Assembly: GCF_037038585.1 (NCBI RefSeq) | Contig: NC_092523.1 | Coordinates: forward strand, 1,865,001-1,929,000 | Reading direction: 5' to 3' | Length of the DNA: 64,000 nt | DNA from: Patagioenas fasciata | Lineage: Eukaryota; Chordata; Aves; Columbiformes; Columbidae | Shown here: positions 24,101 to 34,977 of the stretch, piece by piece | How the letters are laid out: each line of letters starts with the position of its first letter | Position numbering within the stretch: position 1 is the stretch's first letter | Notes under the pieces: model-generated | Told to the model about the DNA's origin: nothing | Seen by the model: only the letters and a program-made list of their open reading frames with translations | Databases searched by the model: none | Program-made: the position numbers and the translations under genes

Positions 24101-24539
24101 CCACCATCTGACACCATCACCTCTATCTGAGCACATCGCTTGTGTTGGGAGCCGATGGCAAGGGCCGAACCCAGGTCACCCCCTCCACTTCACAGCTCCA
24201 TAACACATTTCCACTCAGATGGGGAAGTCGAGGGGAAATTAGAAGTATAACCAGCCACATGCTGGTGGGGCTTCTCATCGACATTGGGAGCTTGGACGGC
24301 ATCAACACTGCAAACCAGCACCGTGACTCAAGTTCACGCAGATACGCTCTATGTGGTCCTTATCAGGTGGGGGTTAAAATGCTGGTGATCCCCTCAAATC
24401 CTCCAAAAAATCAGGGTTGGAGGCACCTCGTATCAGGGAGGGATCCAGGATGACTGAAGGTCACTCAGCCTTTCCCCAGCATCGCTGGGTGTTCACCCAT
24501 CCCCGGCTTCCTCCCCGCATCCAAAGCCTCTGAAATCAA

Positions 24540-25200
24540 ATTACTTTCACAGAAAAAAAAGGGAAACTTGATCATTAAATAACTGAACAAACTCGTAGCC
24601 GCGGCTCGCTAAATCCAAAGCCAAGATCAATTTTGTTAGGAGGGAAAACTGTCATTTAATCGATAGCCACGTACAACCGATTATTGTGACGCTTGACACA
24701 AGCTCTCGCACGGCGTGTTAACACGGACGAACACCGAGACCTTGCCCAGCACGGCCTGGGAATACTTAAGGCGATACCATCTGCTAAGCCTTTAAAGCTG
24801 GGGTGACATTTTAGGTGACCGGTGAAGGGTGGAAGTGTTTAATTTAGGACACTTTCCGGTACAATCATAGCAATAGGAGATCTCATAGATAAGTTATCCT
24901 TGCCAGCATCCTTCTAGGAGATTTATTCCCCCCCTGCTTTTTACTCTCTGTCAGGACAAAGGGGCCTTTCTGGTGTTTTGAGCAAGTCTGTTTATTTAGT
25001 ACATATTGTGGCCGATCCACTGTTGAAATATCATCCATTTCCCTCCCCTGAGAGACACTCAAAGGAGCAGCGAGTAATCAGCTTTAAACAAAAAGGCCAT
25101 CTAAATATACAGAAAGAGGAGAACAATAGCAGCATTAATTATAAAGCAGGCAGGGCGGGTTTCCAAGGGGAATTTGTATGCGTGGAATTTGTTTCTGCAC
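24540..25200. promoter_or_regulatory. Candidate conserved noncoding elements (cluster)
   Basis: Several unique AT-rich segments: CATTTAATCGATAGCC near 24653, CCGATTATTGTGACGC near 24678, and AACAAT (SOX-like) at 25122-25127 followed by ATTAATTAT at 25134-25142. A SOX-like site next to a homeodomain core within 20 bp is a common enhancer arrangement. Function is inferred. Confidence 0.4.
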
Positions 25201-27205
25201 AATTTATTTCTCTCTCTGGGGGCTCAGAAGAGCAGGAGCAGCTCCGAGAGGACGGATGGACGATGGGGAAGAGAGAGGTGTCAAGTAAACCATCACCAAC
25301 CTGGGCCCAAACCAGCAGGAGAACCAAAACGACATCATTTTGAACTGGGAAAAGAGAAGTATGTGCTTGGTTCTGCTTGGCCGTGGCAAACAATAAGCAG
25401 CGAAAAGAGGGACGTGTCCTCTGTGCAAAAGGGGGACTGGCTGAAATCTCCTTTAGCACTTTAATAGGACCCAAATATCTTCCCTGTGTGCAGGGAATGG
25501 GTTGTTCTAGGATGTTGTGTAATTTGTTTGACCCCTCTCCTGTTGGAATGGAGCTGAGGGCTGTGATTCAGCGAGCGCTGCATCTATCTCAGTGCTTAAA
25601 AGGCCCCCAAACAAGCCAGTAAAGTGGTTTGGTTTCTAGTTCAGCTCACAAGGAGCAAGTTCAAGGCAGGATTTGTGCTTCACCGAGGTGTCGGTTCTGC
25701 AAGTGCTGGCCAAGGAGCATCAGTCCCTACGGCGAGCACGAGGTGTGAGTGCATGGAAAACCTTGCCTGGAAGAGTTTGTGCCTCTTCAGCACAGCAATA
25801 TAAGGAGAAAAGCACATTTGTGTGATGCCAGCAGGGAACAGGGAGGAGACCCCTCCAGGGATGTCACACAGGTGCCCAGCGAGGCTCATGCACAACCTCC
25901 AACACGTCTCCTGTGCACGGGACATCGATATTTGGTGGCATCTGAAAGCCTTGTTGGGAAGAGATGTGTGATGAGCAGAGCTCTGCATCCCACTGACGGG
26001 CATTTCCCACCCGTGCAAACCCTCACGTGGTTCCAGCAGCGCAGGAAGGGTCTCTAATTATTGTAACGACCCACAAATTAAAAGCAAGCTGTCCGTGGTG
26101 AGCAACAGGCCTGCGAGACGCATGAGAGCCAACCCTCATCCTCCGCAGCTGGCGTCGCGCGTCAGCTTTTGGAGATGCGGATGCGAAAGGGGACAGCAAC
26201 AAGGACAAGAAAACGCAGGAAAAAACAGCTATACAGATGAAGGGATAAATATACCTGCCCCAAGGAGGACCAGGGAACGGCATGCTTAATTTAAAACCAA
26301 TTAACGCTGATGTTCAACAGCAGAAAAGCTTTGGTAGCAGCGAGTGAGGACAGATGGCGCAGGGGAGCCCAAGACTCCCCATCACCGGGGTGTTTGTGAA
26401 GAAGAGAGAGACAGGAGACTGTCACCAATGGCTTGGGTGCAGTCTCATTTAAAAATCAATTCCCAGGAAAACTTCACCCCAAACCTCAGCGCTCTCCTAT
26501 AGCACAGATAAGGATTGGAAATAGAGCACAAACCCATGTCTTAATCTAAGCACAACCCGCAAAATCCTGGGCTCCTCGGCAGTTTATCATTACAGCCCTC
26601 AACTGAAGTTTACGGATCAAATCACTTAAACCCTGCTTTAGTTTTACAGAATATTTTACAATATATAAAAAGCGGTGACTTTTCAGCATGAAGCTTTTAA
26701 AACTTATATATATATATATATCTTCCCATTCTCGTTAGCTCTACGGATGTAACACACTCGTGTGACATACAAACCACAGCTGGGCATCAATGTATCACGG
26801 AGACGCAAAGGAAATGGTTTTTGAAGGATTCCCAAACTATCTGCTTCAGGGCACAAATCACCCCATAGCCGGGGCTGAGCGAGACGTTTCTACCCCAGCC
26901 GGTCTCTTGCACCTTCTCGGAAGCAATTTCAGAGGTGCCAGGTCTGCTCCGAGACACCAAATGCCGACACAACACGATACGACCACAAAGCAACAAATTC
27001 AGGCTCGGTTTTCCAGCTCCTTCAACCTCCTGGCTACAAATTGATGCTGCTTGGTGTTGATTTGGGACCAGGTGACACCAAAGACCATCCTGCGTCCCAC
27101 CAGCAGCTCCCACCACAGTGTGAGTTCCCCAAGGTGAAATCCCCGAGGTGTCACCAAGCTTTGCTGGATGGATTTCGTTCCAGGTCCTTGTGCATCCCCA
27201 GGAAT
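25201..27205. other. Unique sequence, no gene recognised
   Basis: No named repeat or exon. A TA dinucleotide run (about nine TA) lies at 26703-26721. The rest is ordinary unique DNA. Confidence 0.4.
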
Positions 27206-27475
27206 GGTCTCCAATGGTAAGACAAGGGGTAATGGGTTCAAATTGGAACACAAGAGGTTTCACTTAAGTATGAGAAGGAACTTGTTTGGGGTGAGGGTGT
27301 CAGAGCCTGGCCCAGGCTGCCCAGGGAGGTTGTGGAGTCTCCTTCTGTGCAGACATTCAAACCCGCCTGGACACCTTCCTGTGGAACCTCAGCTGGGTGT
27401 TCCTGCTCCATGGGGGGATTGCACTGGATGGGCTTTCCAGGGCCCTTCAACCCCTGACACTCTGGGATTCTGTGA
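27206..27475 (+). mobile_element. CR1 LINE 3' fragment (group B)
   Basis: Runs from GGTAAGACAAGGGGTAATGG to TGACACTCTGGGATTCTGTG. Its 5' truncation is later than in the 700-bp copies, leaving about 270 bp. It points toward the group A copy that starts 115 bp further on. Confidence 0.9.
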
Positions 27476-27589
27476 AAAGCCTGATGTGCAGCCACCAGCA
27501 CCTGAAGGTTCAATGACAACCAGTGCAGCAGTGGCGGGTCCCTCCTGGTGTGCCAAGGTCACCAGGGGTTTTACAGTTTGGCTTTCCTA

Positions 27590-27792
27590 AAATCATAGAA
27601 TCATTTTGTTTGGAAGAGCCCTCAAGGTCATGGAGCCCAACCATAACCCACCCCTGTCCCTGCCCCATGTCCCTGAGAACCTCATGTCCGTCTGTCCAGC
27701 CCTCCAGGGATGGTGACTCCAGCACTGCCCTGGGCAGCCTGTTCCAATGCCCCACAGCCCTTTGGGGAAGAAATTGTTCTCAATATCCAATC
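27590..27792 (-). mobile_element. CR1 LINE 3' fragment (group A)
   Basis: AATCATAGAATCATTTTGTT on plus marks the complemented 3' tail. The copy stops soon after GAAGAAATTGTTCTCAATAT, giving about 200 bp. It is tail-to-tail with the 27206 copy. Confidence 0.9.
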
Positions 27793-28239
27793 CTCCCTTC
27801 CCCGGCACCCATGCACACCAAGAACATTGGTGCCTGCTCCACTTGCTGCCTGGCCTGGCAGACGGACCAAGGGGACTCTATGGTGGCACCGTGGGGACGA
27901 TGCCATGGGGAATACAAACCAGTCCTGTACCTCCCAGCAAAAATAATCCAGGTCAACACTACCAGACCCTGGAGAGTGTCACCTGTGTGCACTAGGTTTT
28001 GTTCCTGTTTTCACTTCTCTAAATATCCTTCTTTCTCCTTTCCTTCGAATAAAGGGCTCAGCCGTGCTCCTCCGTGGACGCCTCGGCCGTCGCCGGGCTC
28101 ATTGCAGCTTTGTTCCCAACACGAACGTGCTCCAGGCTCATTTCAACTCCCAATGACCTCACCTGCTTCATTTTGTGTAATTTTTTTCCCTCCCTTTTGT
28201 CTATGTGGACTAAATTTCTGTCAACAAAGCCGAAAGGCC
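27793..28239. other. Unique sequence, no gene recognised
   Basis: Nothing supportable beyond short open frames with no family match. Confidence 0.35.
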
Positions 28240-28530
28240 AAGTGGAGTTCATGGTAACAATTCACGTTTCTTAGCAGGTTGCCCAGAACTAAACCTTAAC
28301 CTTAAACACAAATGTACAGTAGCCTTAACAAACCAAGAAATATAAATCCTAGCATAGAAAATACCAGTATATCAATGCCTGCTCGACTGATCCCTACAAG
28401 CCGCGGCCATAACTCAGCGAGCCCGGAGCACCTCATCTGTCGGATATTTATGTGCTGCTTTAATTGCAAGAACAAAAAAGCAACTTTCCAAGCCTAACAT
28501 GTGCTGTATTTTGAAATCCTGACAATAGTG
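28240..28530. promoter_or_regulatory. Candidate conserved noncoding element
   Basis: Unique AT-rich sequence with CCTTAACCTTAAACAC near 28296 and CTGCTTTAATTGCAAG near 28455, lying directly upstream of the minisatellite. No exon signal. Regulatory role is inferred only from composition and motif density. Confidence 0.3.
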
Positions 28531-28641
28531 GCTCTCGGCGTCATAAATTACACTTGTTCCCTTTGCAGGGCCAAAGCAACACGTGGATCTGAAGGGGTTT
28601 CTTTTTCTGGCAGCTCGCTCGCAGGCAGCGTGGTGTGAGAT

Positions 28642-29434
28642 ATAGGAAAGAATATAGGGCTTGATAGGAAAGAATATAGGGATTGAAAGAATACAGGGAT
28701 TTATAGGAAAGAATATAGGGATTGACAGAATACAGGCATTGATAGGAAATAATATAGGGATTGAAAGAATATAGGGATTGATAGGAAAGAATATAGGGAT
28801 TGATAGGAAATAATATAGGGATCAAAAGAATACAGGGATTGATAGGAAAGAATATAGGGATTGAAAGAATATAGGGATTGATAGGAAAGAATATAGGGAT
28901 TGACAGAATATAGGCATTGATAGGAAAGAATATAGGGATTGACAGAATATAGGGATTGATAGGAAAGAATATAGGGATTGAAAGAATACAGGGATTGATA
29001 GGAAAGAATATAGGGATCGATAGGAAAGAATATAGGGATTGAAAGAATATAGGGATTGATAGGAAAGAATATAGGGATTGATAGGAAAGAATACAGGGGT
29101 TGATAGCAATGAATATAGGCATTGAAAGAATATAGGGATTGATAGGAAAGAATTCAGGGATTGATAGGAAAGAATATAGGGATTGATAGGAAAGAACATA
29201 GGGATTGAAAGAATATATGGAGTGATAGGAAAGAATATAGCGATTGATAGGAAAGAATATAGGGATTGAAAGAATATAGGGATTGATAGGAAAGAATATA
29301 GGGATTGATAGGAATGAATATAGGGATTGAAAGAATATAGGGATTGATAGGAATGAATACAGGGATTGATAGGAAAGAATATAGGGATTGATAGGAATGA
29401 ATATGGGGATTGAACGGAAAGGATACAGGGATTG
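28642..29434. repeat. Minisatellite of two unit lengths (22 bp and 17 bp)
   Basis: The 793 bp divide exactly into 39 units: 26 long (ATAGGAAAGAATATAGGG plus ATTG, 22 bp) and 13 short (AAAGAATATAGGGATTG, 17 bp), the short form lacking ATAGG. Toward the left the order is mostly long-short pairs (39 bp, in frame); toward the right it is mostly long-long-short. The minus-strand unit has no stop in any frame, which produces long open frames rich in SLYSFLSIPIFFPINPYIL-like text. These are not genes. Single-base variants (ATACAGGG, GGCATTG) mark subsets of units. Confidence 0.97.
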
Positions 29435-29639
29435 GGTTTGACGCACTGCCTTGGGTACCACTGGGAAGAAGATGCCGAGCATCTCCTCCCTGGTATAAAA
29501 TTAACACAAGGTGATGCTGCCTGAATCGCAGCATCCAGGACCAAATTTGCAGGGGCTGCAAAGGGATTTGCTCCTTCCCATGGAAAACTGGCTTGTTGGA
29601 GATGGGGCAAATCCCCACAGCCGAGGCCATTAACACGGA

Positions 29640-30020
29640 CAGCGAGCGATTCCCACCAAGGCCGCCCGTGTAACGCGGAGCTCATCACCGCGGCTTAACG
29701 ACCTTCACAGCTCATTAGTACTAATAGGTCTGAGCCGGCCTCACGCTTCACGTTCTCCTTTGCCATCATTTCTTTGGGCTTCACCTTTTCTCAAAGCTGC
29801 GGTGGGAGCAGGAGGCTCCGGGACACCTGACCGTTGTTTTGAGTGGTTTGTCTGCAGAGCGTTGGGTTTTTCTGGGGGAAAAATAATGAATTACCCTTAG
29901 TAACACAGAGAGTTATTAATATCGTAACATATGGGAGGTGAGCGCACGAGAAGCCAAACTTTTCTATAGTCTAAACAGCTGTAACACTCCAGAGTTATAA
30001 ATCATCCGAAAATGGAATAA
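29640..30020. promoter_or_regulatory. Candidate conserved noncoding element with 12-bp palindrome
   Basis: Contains the perfect palindrome ATTAGTACTAAT at 29714-29725, two inverted ATTA-type half-sites, and TAATGAATTACCC near 29884 and GAGTTATTAATATCG near 29910. Unique DNA with no coding frame. Homeodomain binding is inferred. Confidence 0.4.
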
Positions 30021-31299
30021 AAACAATACATATCCATATTAAAAAAAAAATCACCTGTACTCAATTACACCATCAGCTCCATCAAGGAATTCCACTGACA
30101 TGCCAGAGCACGAGCACACCGAATTAACCCATTCATCACTGAGCCCTGCGTTACCCGTATTAATTACCAGCACCATCATCACCATCTATTTTGCAGGTTT
30201 GGTTTTATCTTCTGATTTTCCAAGGCACTAAAAAGCAACGGGAAAACTGTAAATCCTATTCTTTAGCGGAAACAGTAGGAGTTTTGATGTTGACTCAAAG
30301 CTCCGCCGTAAGCTACAAATCCCAATGATGAATGCTCCGCCGAACCTCCGAGCCCGCACCTCGCAGCAGTAAACGCGCTGTCATCCGCCCTTCCCAAAAT
30401 GAAACACATCGTAAGGTCGGCTTTTCCACCACGTTTCGCGGCGTTTCTCGCCTCCTCTCCCTAAACCGGGAGTCTCAACCTCTTTCTCGATCTGCTGTGC
30501 TCTCTAAATTCAGCTGAGAGAGATGTAGACTCTTGAATAATTAATTGAAGTTTATTGGCAAGAGGCTTGTCTGTCTGAGTTACCTTTCCTGGACCACTTG
30601 GAAATTATCCAGGGGCTCGAACCCACCACTTTTCCCTATAAAATCTGTGGGATAAGCCTTCAAGAAAACCAAACTCCGTAGCCCAGAGTTTGCTCACTCG
30701 AGCTGGTGGGAAATCAGACAAGATTTATCGGGAGCATCGCTGGGTACTTGGACGGTTCTGTTCATCTAAAAGAACAAATGAAAAGCATTCTGAAGCGGGC
30801 AATTTGAAGGTTTGCAAGGTGTGTCCTTGCTTGCTTTTGGGTGGGAAACGAGATGGGGATGTGGTGAAGATGTTGAAGGTGTCTCATGAAGTGCTGGGCA
30901 AGATGAAGTTCAAGAGCACGATTGCACAGAGCTCGCCTGAGTTTGTTCTCTGAATTAGTGGCTAAGAAAGTCCCACTATTATCCCTTTGCTCATCTATAG
31001 AAATCCCCAGAAACCCTGTAATTCGCTCCTGCCTTGAGTTTCCACTATTGCCGACAGCAGAAAAGGACAACAAATAATGACTTCTATTCTACAGCGTCTT
31101 CCCACCCATCCATACCAAGACTCTTTGCACCATTGGGTCCACACACCCCCAGGAGGTCCTGGGGGTCGCGGTTATTTCGGGGAGCACTTTGCCTTGCAGG
31201 ACCCCCCAGCAGAAGCTGCACCCACCACATCTGGACCCCCCAGGTCCCCCCATCACCTCCCACCCCCCATCCTTGCAAAGGTGCCAAGGGTGGCGCAGC
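30021..31299. other. Unique sequence, no gene recognised
   Basis: No named repeat or exon. AT-rich at 30010-30060 and 30530-30560 (ATAATTAATTGAAGTTTATT near 30536), GC-rich at 31140-31290. Possible regulatory DNA only. Confidence 0.35.
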
Positions 31300-31720
31300 C
31301 ATAATTGACATCATGTGTGCGCCAGGCCCGCGCATTACAGAGCGCACACGGCCCCGAATATACCTGAAAAACGAAATAATAATCATCATAAACAAAAACA
31401 ATCACATTTTCCTTCCCCGCTCAGGAGCGGGGCCTGTCTCACAGCATAACGCAGCGTACGTACGTTGTGAGACGCAGTTTAAATATAGCATCTAACTACG
31501 AAAACATGAATAATTGCGGTGCTTAAAACGTCTGGCTAATCTTTAGCAGAACTGCAATCAATCACCGGTGTCAGACTGGGAAGCGTTTCTCGGTTTCATA
31601 CACAAAACCTTCCTTCAAATGCAAACTATATCCACTTTGAGTGTTTGGACTGCCTTTCCCATCTGATATTAATGGAGGCACTCTCGGCATGAAGCGGCGC
31701 TGGGCGGAACTCATTTTCTG
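31300..31720. promoter_or_regulatory. Candidate conserved noncoding element containing two inverted repeats
   Basis: Unique block. CCCCGCTC-AG-GAGCGGGG at 31415-31432 is a perfect 8-bp stem with a two-base loop. GTCTCACA at 31436-31443 pairs exactly with TGTGAGAC at 31466-31473 around the self-complementary GCGTACGTACGT-type centre. AT-rich cores follow. The structure could be a DNA or RNA hairpin; no known RNA family is recognised. Confidence 0.4.
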
Positions 31721-32221
31721 ATTTAAAATAAAATACAATAAAAATACATCCAGTCAGGAATGACAGTCATAGGAAAAAAACCTGCCGTTCCCTCAACAGC
31801 TGAAGGGGAATTTGGATTGGGTTTGTGGCTTTTCTAAAGAAAACACAAGGAACACGTTCGGCTGACCTGGCTCTTTGCTCGCTGACTCGCAAGCCCACAG
31901 AGACAAGCAGCAAGGAAAACCCAAGCCTAAGGCTCAGCCTAAACACGTTGTGCCCACCATCTGTACAGTCTCCGCAGCACCTCACCTTTAGATGGTAAAA
32001 TAATATTGCATGGTTGACAAATTGGGGGTTTTTTTGCTTAATTAATAGCGAATCCTCACTCATTTGAAGGGCAGCTGCCCTCTTCAGTAGCACTTTGTAA
32101 GGCAGGTCCCTGCTAGGCCAGAGCTTTGCCCGTCCCTTGGTAGACAGTAACACATCTCTGGCTTTTCTAGGAGAGTATTTCTCATTTTGTCTCATTTCCT
32201 AGAGAGCAGTTGCATTTCACA
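31721..32221. other. Unique sequence, no gene recognised
   Basis: No repeat or exon recognised. A minus-strand open frame at 31767-32195 has no recognisable motif. Confidence 0.35.
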
Positions 32222-32945
32222 CAGTATCACAGAATGTTTGGGATTGGAAGGGACCTGGAAAGCTCATCCAGTGCGATCCCCCCATGGAGCAGGAACACGC
32301 AGCTGAGGTTCCACAGGAAGGTGTCCAGGCGGGTTTGAATGTCTGCACAGAAGGAGACTCCACAAGCCCCCTGGGCAGCCTGGGCCAGGCTCTGACACCC
32401 TCACCCCAAACAAGTTTCTCCTCAAATTCAAGTGGAACCTCTTGTGTTCCAGTTTGTACCCATTACCCCTTGTATTATCATTGTTTGCCACTGAGAAGAG
32501 CCTGGCTCCATCCTCCTGACACTCACCCTTTATATACTTATAGACATTAATAAGGTCCCCCCTTAGTCTCCTCTTCTCCGAACTAAAGAGACTCAGTTCC
32601 CTCAGCCTTTCCTCACACGGGAGATGCTCCACTCCCTTCAGCATCTTGGTGGCTGCGCTGGACTCTCTCCAGCAGTTCCCTGTCCTTCTGGAGCTGAGGG
32701 GCCACAACTGGACACAATATTCCAGGTGTGGTCTCCCCAGGGCAGAGCAGAGCAGAGGGGCAGGAGAACCTCTCTGACCTACTGACCACCCCCTTCTAAC
32801 CCACCCCAGGTACCATTGGCCTTCCTGGCCACAAGGGCCCAGTGCTGGCTCATGGTCACCCTGCTGTCCCCAGGAACCCCAGCTCCCTTTCCCCTACACT
32901 GCTCTCTAATAGCTCATTCCCCAACTTATACTGGAACCTGGGGTT
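32222..32945 (-). mobile_element. CR1 LINE fragment (group B), about 720 bp
   Basis: Starts ATCACAGAATGTTTGGGATT on plus and ends past CTTATACTGGAACCTGGGG. It has a private AGAGC duplication (GCAGAGCAGAGCAGAGGGG near 32744) and a more diverged middle (CTTATAGACATTAATAAGG near 32538). The antisense RT remnant is broken. Confidence 0.92.
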
Positions 32946-34075
32946 CCATGGGGCACACGGCTGGCTCACAGCTCTCTCCTTGGATGGAGGTAGGTAACGA
33001 CAAATTAATCCAGATTTAATTAAGCTGAGTTCTGATCACAGCTCCACGCACTTACTTATGCACTGAGAATTGACCAGGGCACGTCAACCAGAAGAGCATT
33101 TAATGCTCAACCAGAAGATGCACGAGCACCATCAGGAGAACCAAGTCAAGTCTCCTCCTCCCCACCACGACTGCTGCAGACCAGGTGTAGACCCTCCACC
33201 CGCTGTTACAGAGCTCAGCTCACCACCTCATGCACTTCTACAGCCAGGATTATTTCTCCTACTTTATTACAGCAAAGCCAGGAGCGCCCAGTCACCATTT
33301 CCCATAGTAAATGAGAAAACCTCAGAGCTGGCGGTGGTAGAAACACCAATTATTCTGGTTGCTGGCATCAGAGCACTGCGGAGCCCCAACTTCACCTGAA
33401 AACCTCTGGTTGATAAAGCTCTTTGAGTGTTTTTAAGGTGTCAAAAACCTCTAGGTTGGCTTGAGATATGAAGGAACCTGATCTGATGAGATCCTAAAGC
33501 AATTCAGAGCCAACACAGGCAATCATAACCCACTTGATTACGCATCTCTTGCTACTTCTTTCTCTCCATCTTTTACGGTGTTTTCTATTTATTGGGCTTT
33601 CTCTAATGGGCAGACTCCAAAAGACAAAGCATCGACACGCAAGCTGATGGCTGAGACATCTCCAAACAAGAAAACAGGGTTCATCAAAATTAAACAGCGC
33701 TAAGACTGAGTCTGCGGCCGCAGTTCAGGCGATGGTATCCGGAGCCCGTGCGAAGCCCTTTAGGATACGGAAAGTCTCGATAAAATCTGGTGAGTAATAC
33801 CTGTGTTTTTAATCAGTCGCAACCAGAGCACAAGGGCGTGTGTAAGGTTGTATTTTTTTTCACAATGGAACACGCAGTTTGTTTAGAGGTGTGAAAAATG
33901 CACCAAACCCCGCAGGACTGCAGGCAGCGTGAAAACCCCCGGGTGACGCTGCTGGTTCCGAGGGCTCCATGCCCGTGCTGCCCACAGTCGCTCCCTCATT
34001 CCACGAACTATTTGCTCCCGTAAATGTGGTGTTTGACACAAAGCCTGATTTTCCTTTGCAGGATCTGAAGAATTG
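32946..34075. other. Unique sequence, no gene recognised
   Basis: No repeat or exon supported. A perfect 12-bp palindrome CTGCGGCCGCAG lies at 33712-33723, and a donor-like CTGGTGAGTAA occurs near 33788 without a convincing partner acceptor. Confidence 0.35.
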
Positions 34076-34566
34076 TAGAATCATTTAGACTGGAAAAGAC
34101 CTTTAAGACCAGCAAGTTCAACCATTAATTTAATATCACTAGGTCCACCATTACCACATGTCCTGAGACCCTCCTGTCCGTCTGTCCAGCCCTCCAGGGA
34201 TGGTGACTCCAGCACTGCCCTGGGCAGCCTGTTCCAATGCCCCACAGCCCTTTGGGGAAGAAATTGTTCCCCACATCCAACCTCAACCTCCCCTGGGCAA
34301 CTTGAGGCCGTTTCCTCTGCTCCTGGCGCTTGTTCCTGGGGAGCAGAGCCCGACCCCCCTGGCTCCAAGCTCCTTTCAGGCAGTTCAGAGATCAGAAGGT
34401 CTCCCCTCAGCTCCTGTTCTCCAGCTGAACCCCCCAGGTCCCTCAGCCGCTCCCATCACACTTGTGCTCCAGCCCCTCACCAGCTCCGTTCCCTTCTCTC
34501 CACTCGCTCCAGCACCTCAAGGCCTTTCTTGGCCTGAGGGGCCCAGAACTGACCCAAGATTCGAGG
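34076..34566 (-). mobile_element. CR1 LINE fragment (group A)
   Basis: Plus-strand start AGAATCATTTAGACTGGAAA, with group A blocks near 34200 and 34360. It has the same 5' limit region as the 9131 copy (GGGGCCCAGAAC). The 3'-most 60 bp diverge from other group A copies (AAGACCTTTAAGACCAGCAA), suggesting a related subgroup. Confidence 0.9.
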
Positions 34567-34845
34567 TGCATCGAGAGATCAGCATCAGTGGTGTGGAGAT
34601 TTCTCTCTTTCTTTCCACGGTTCAGATCTCAGTCTCCTTTCATCCTGGGATCAATTCCTATCTTCACGGCTGAGGTCAGAAGTCCTGGTCACATCCAGCC
34701 CACAGCTCACCCTGAGCCCATCACACTGCCTCGAGCTGCTGAAACCCTGAGTTATGTTGACTTGGGTCACCTCAGGAAATACAGCGAAATAAAGGAAATC
34801 TCCCAAGCTTTTGGTTTGTTTATTGGGCAGAGCAGGCTCAGGACT

Positions 34846-34977
34846 TCCCTGGAGACATTCAAACCCGCCTGGACCCCTTCCTGTGGAACCTCAGCTGGGT
34901 GTTCCTGCTCCATGGGGGGATTGCACTGGATGAGCTTTCCAGGGCCCTTCAACCCCTGACACTCTGGGATTCTATGA
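34846..34977 (+). mobile_element. CR1 LINE 3' fragment (group B)
   Basis: The last 130 bp of a group B element, from GGAGACATTCAAACCCGCCT to CTGGGATTCTATGA. Heavily 5'-truncated. Confidence 0.9.

Noticed and set aside
28642..29434. CRISPR-like array
   Set aside because: There are no unique spacers between repeats; it is a head-to-tail minisatellite in a vertebrate genome.
28541..29688. 313- and 288-codon minus-strand frames over the minisatellite
   Set aside because: The 22- and 17-bp units contain no stop in any minus-strand frame, so long frames are unavoidable; text repeats in all three frames.
11490..32945. Possible segmental duplication, because group B copies at 11490, 21652 and 32222 are about 10 kb apart in the same orientation
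   Set aside because: Sequence between the copies is not shared, so the regular spacing is coincidence.
33640..33800. Donor-like CTGGTGAGTAA near 33788 suggesting a plus-strand exon
   Set aside because: No pyrimidine-rich acceptor or protein-like frame upstream; GCGGCCGCAG at 33714-33723 is a weak acceptor.
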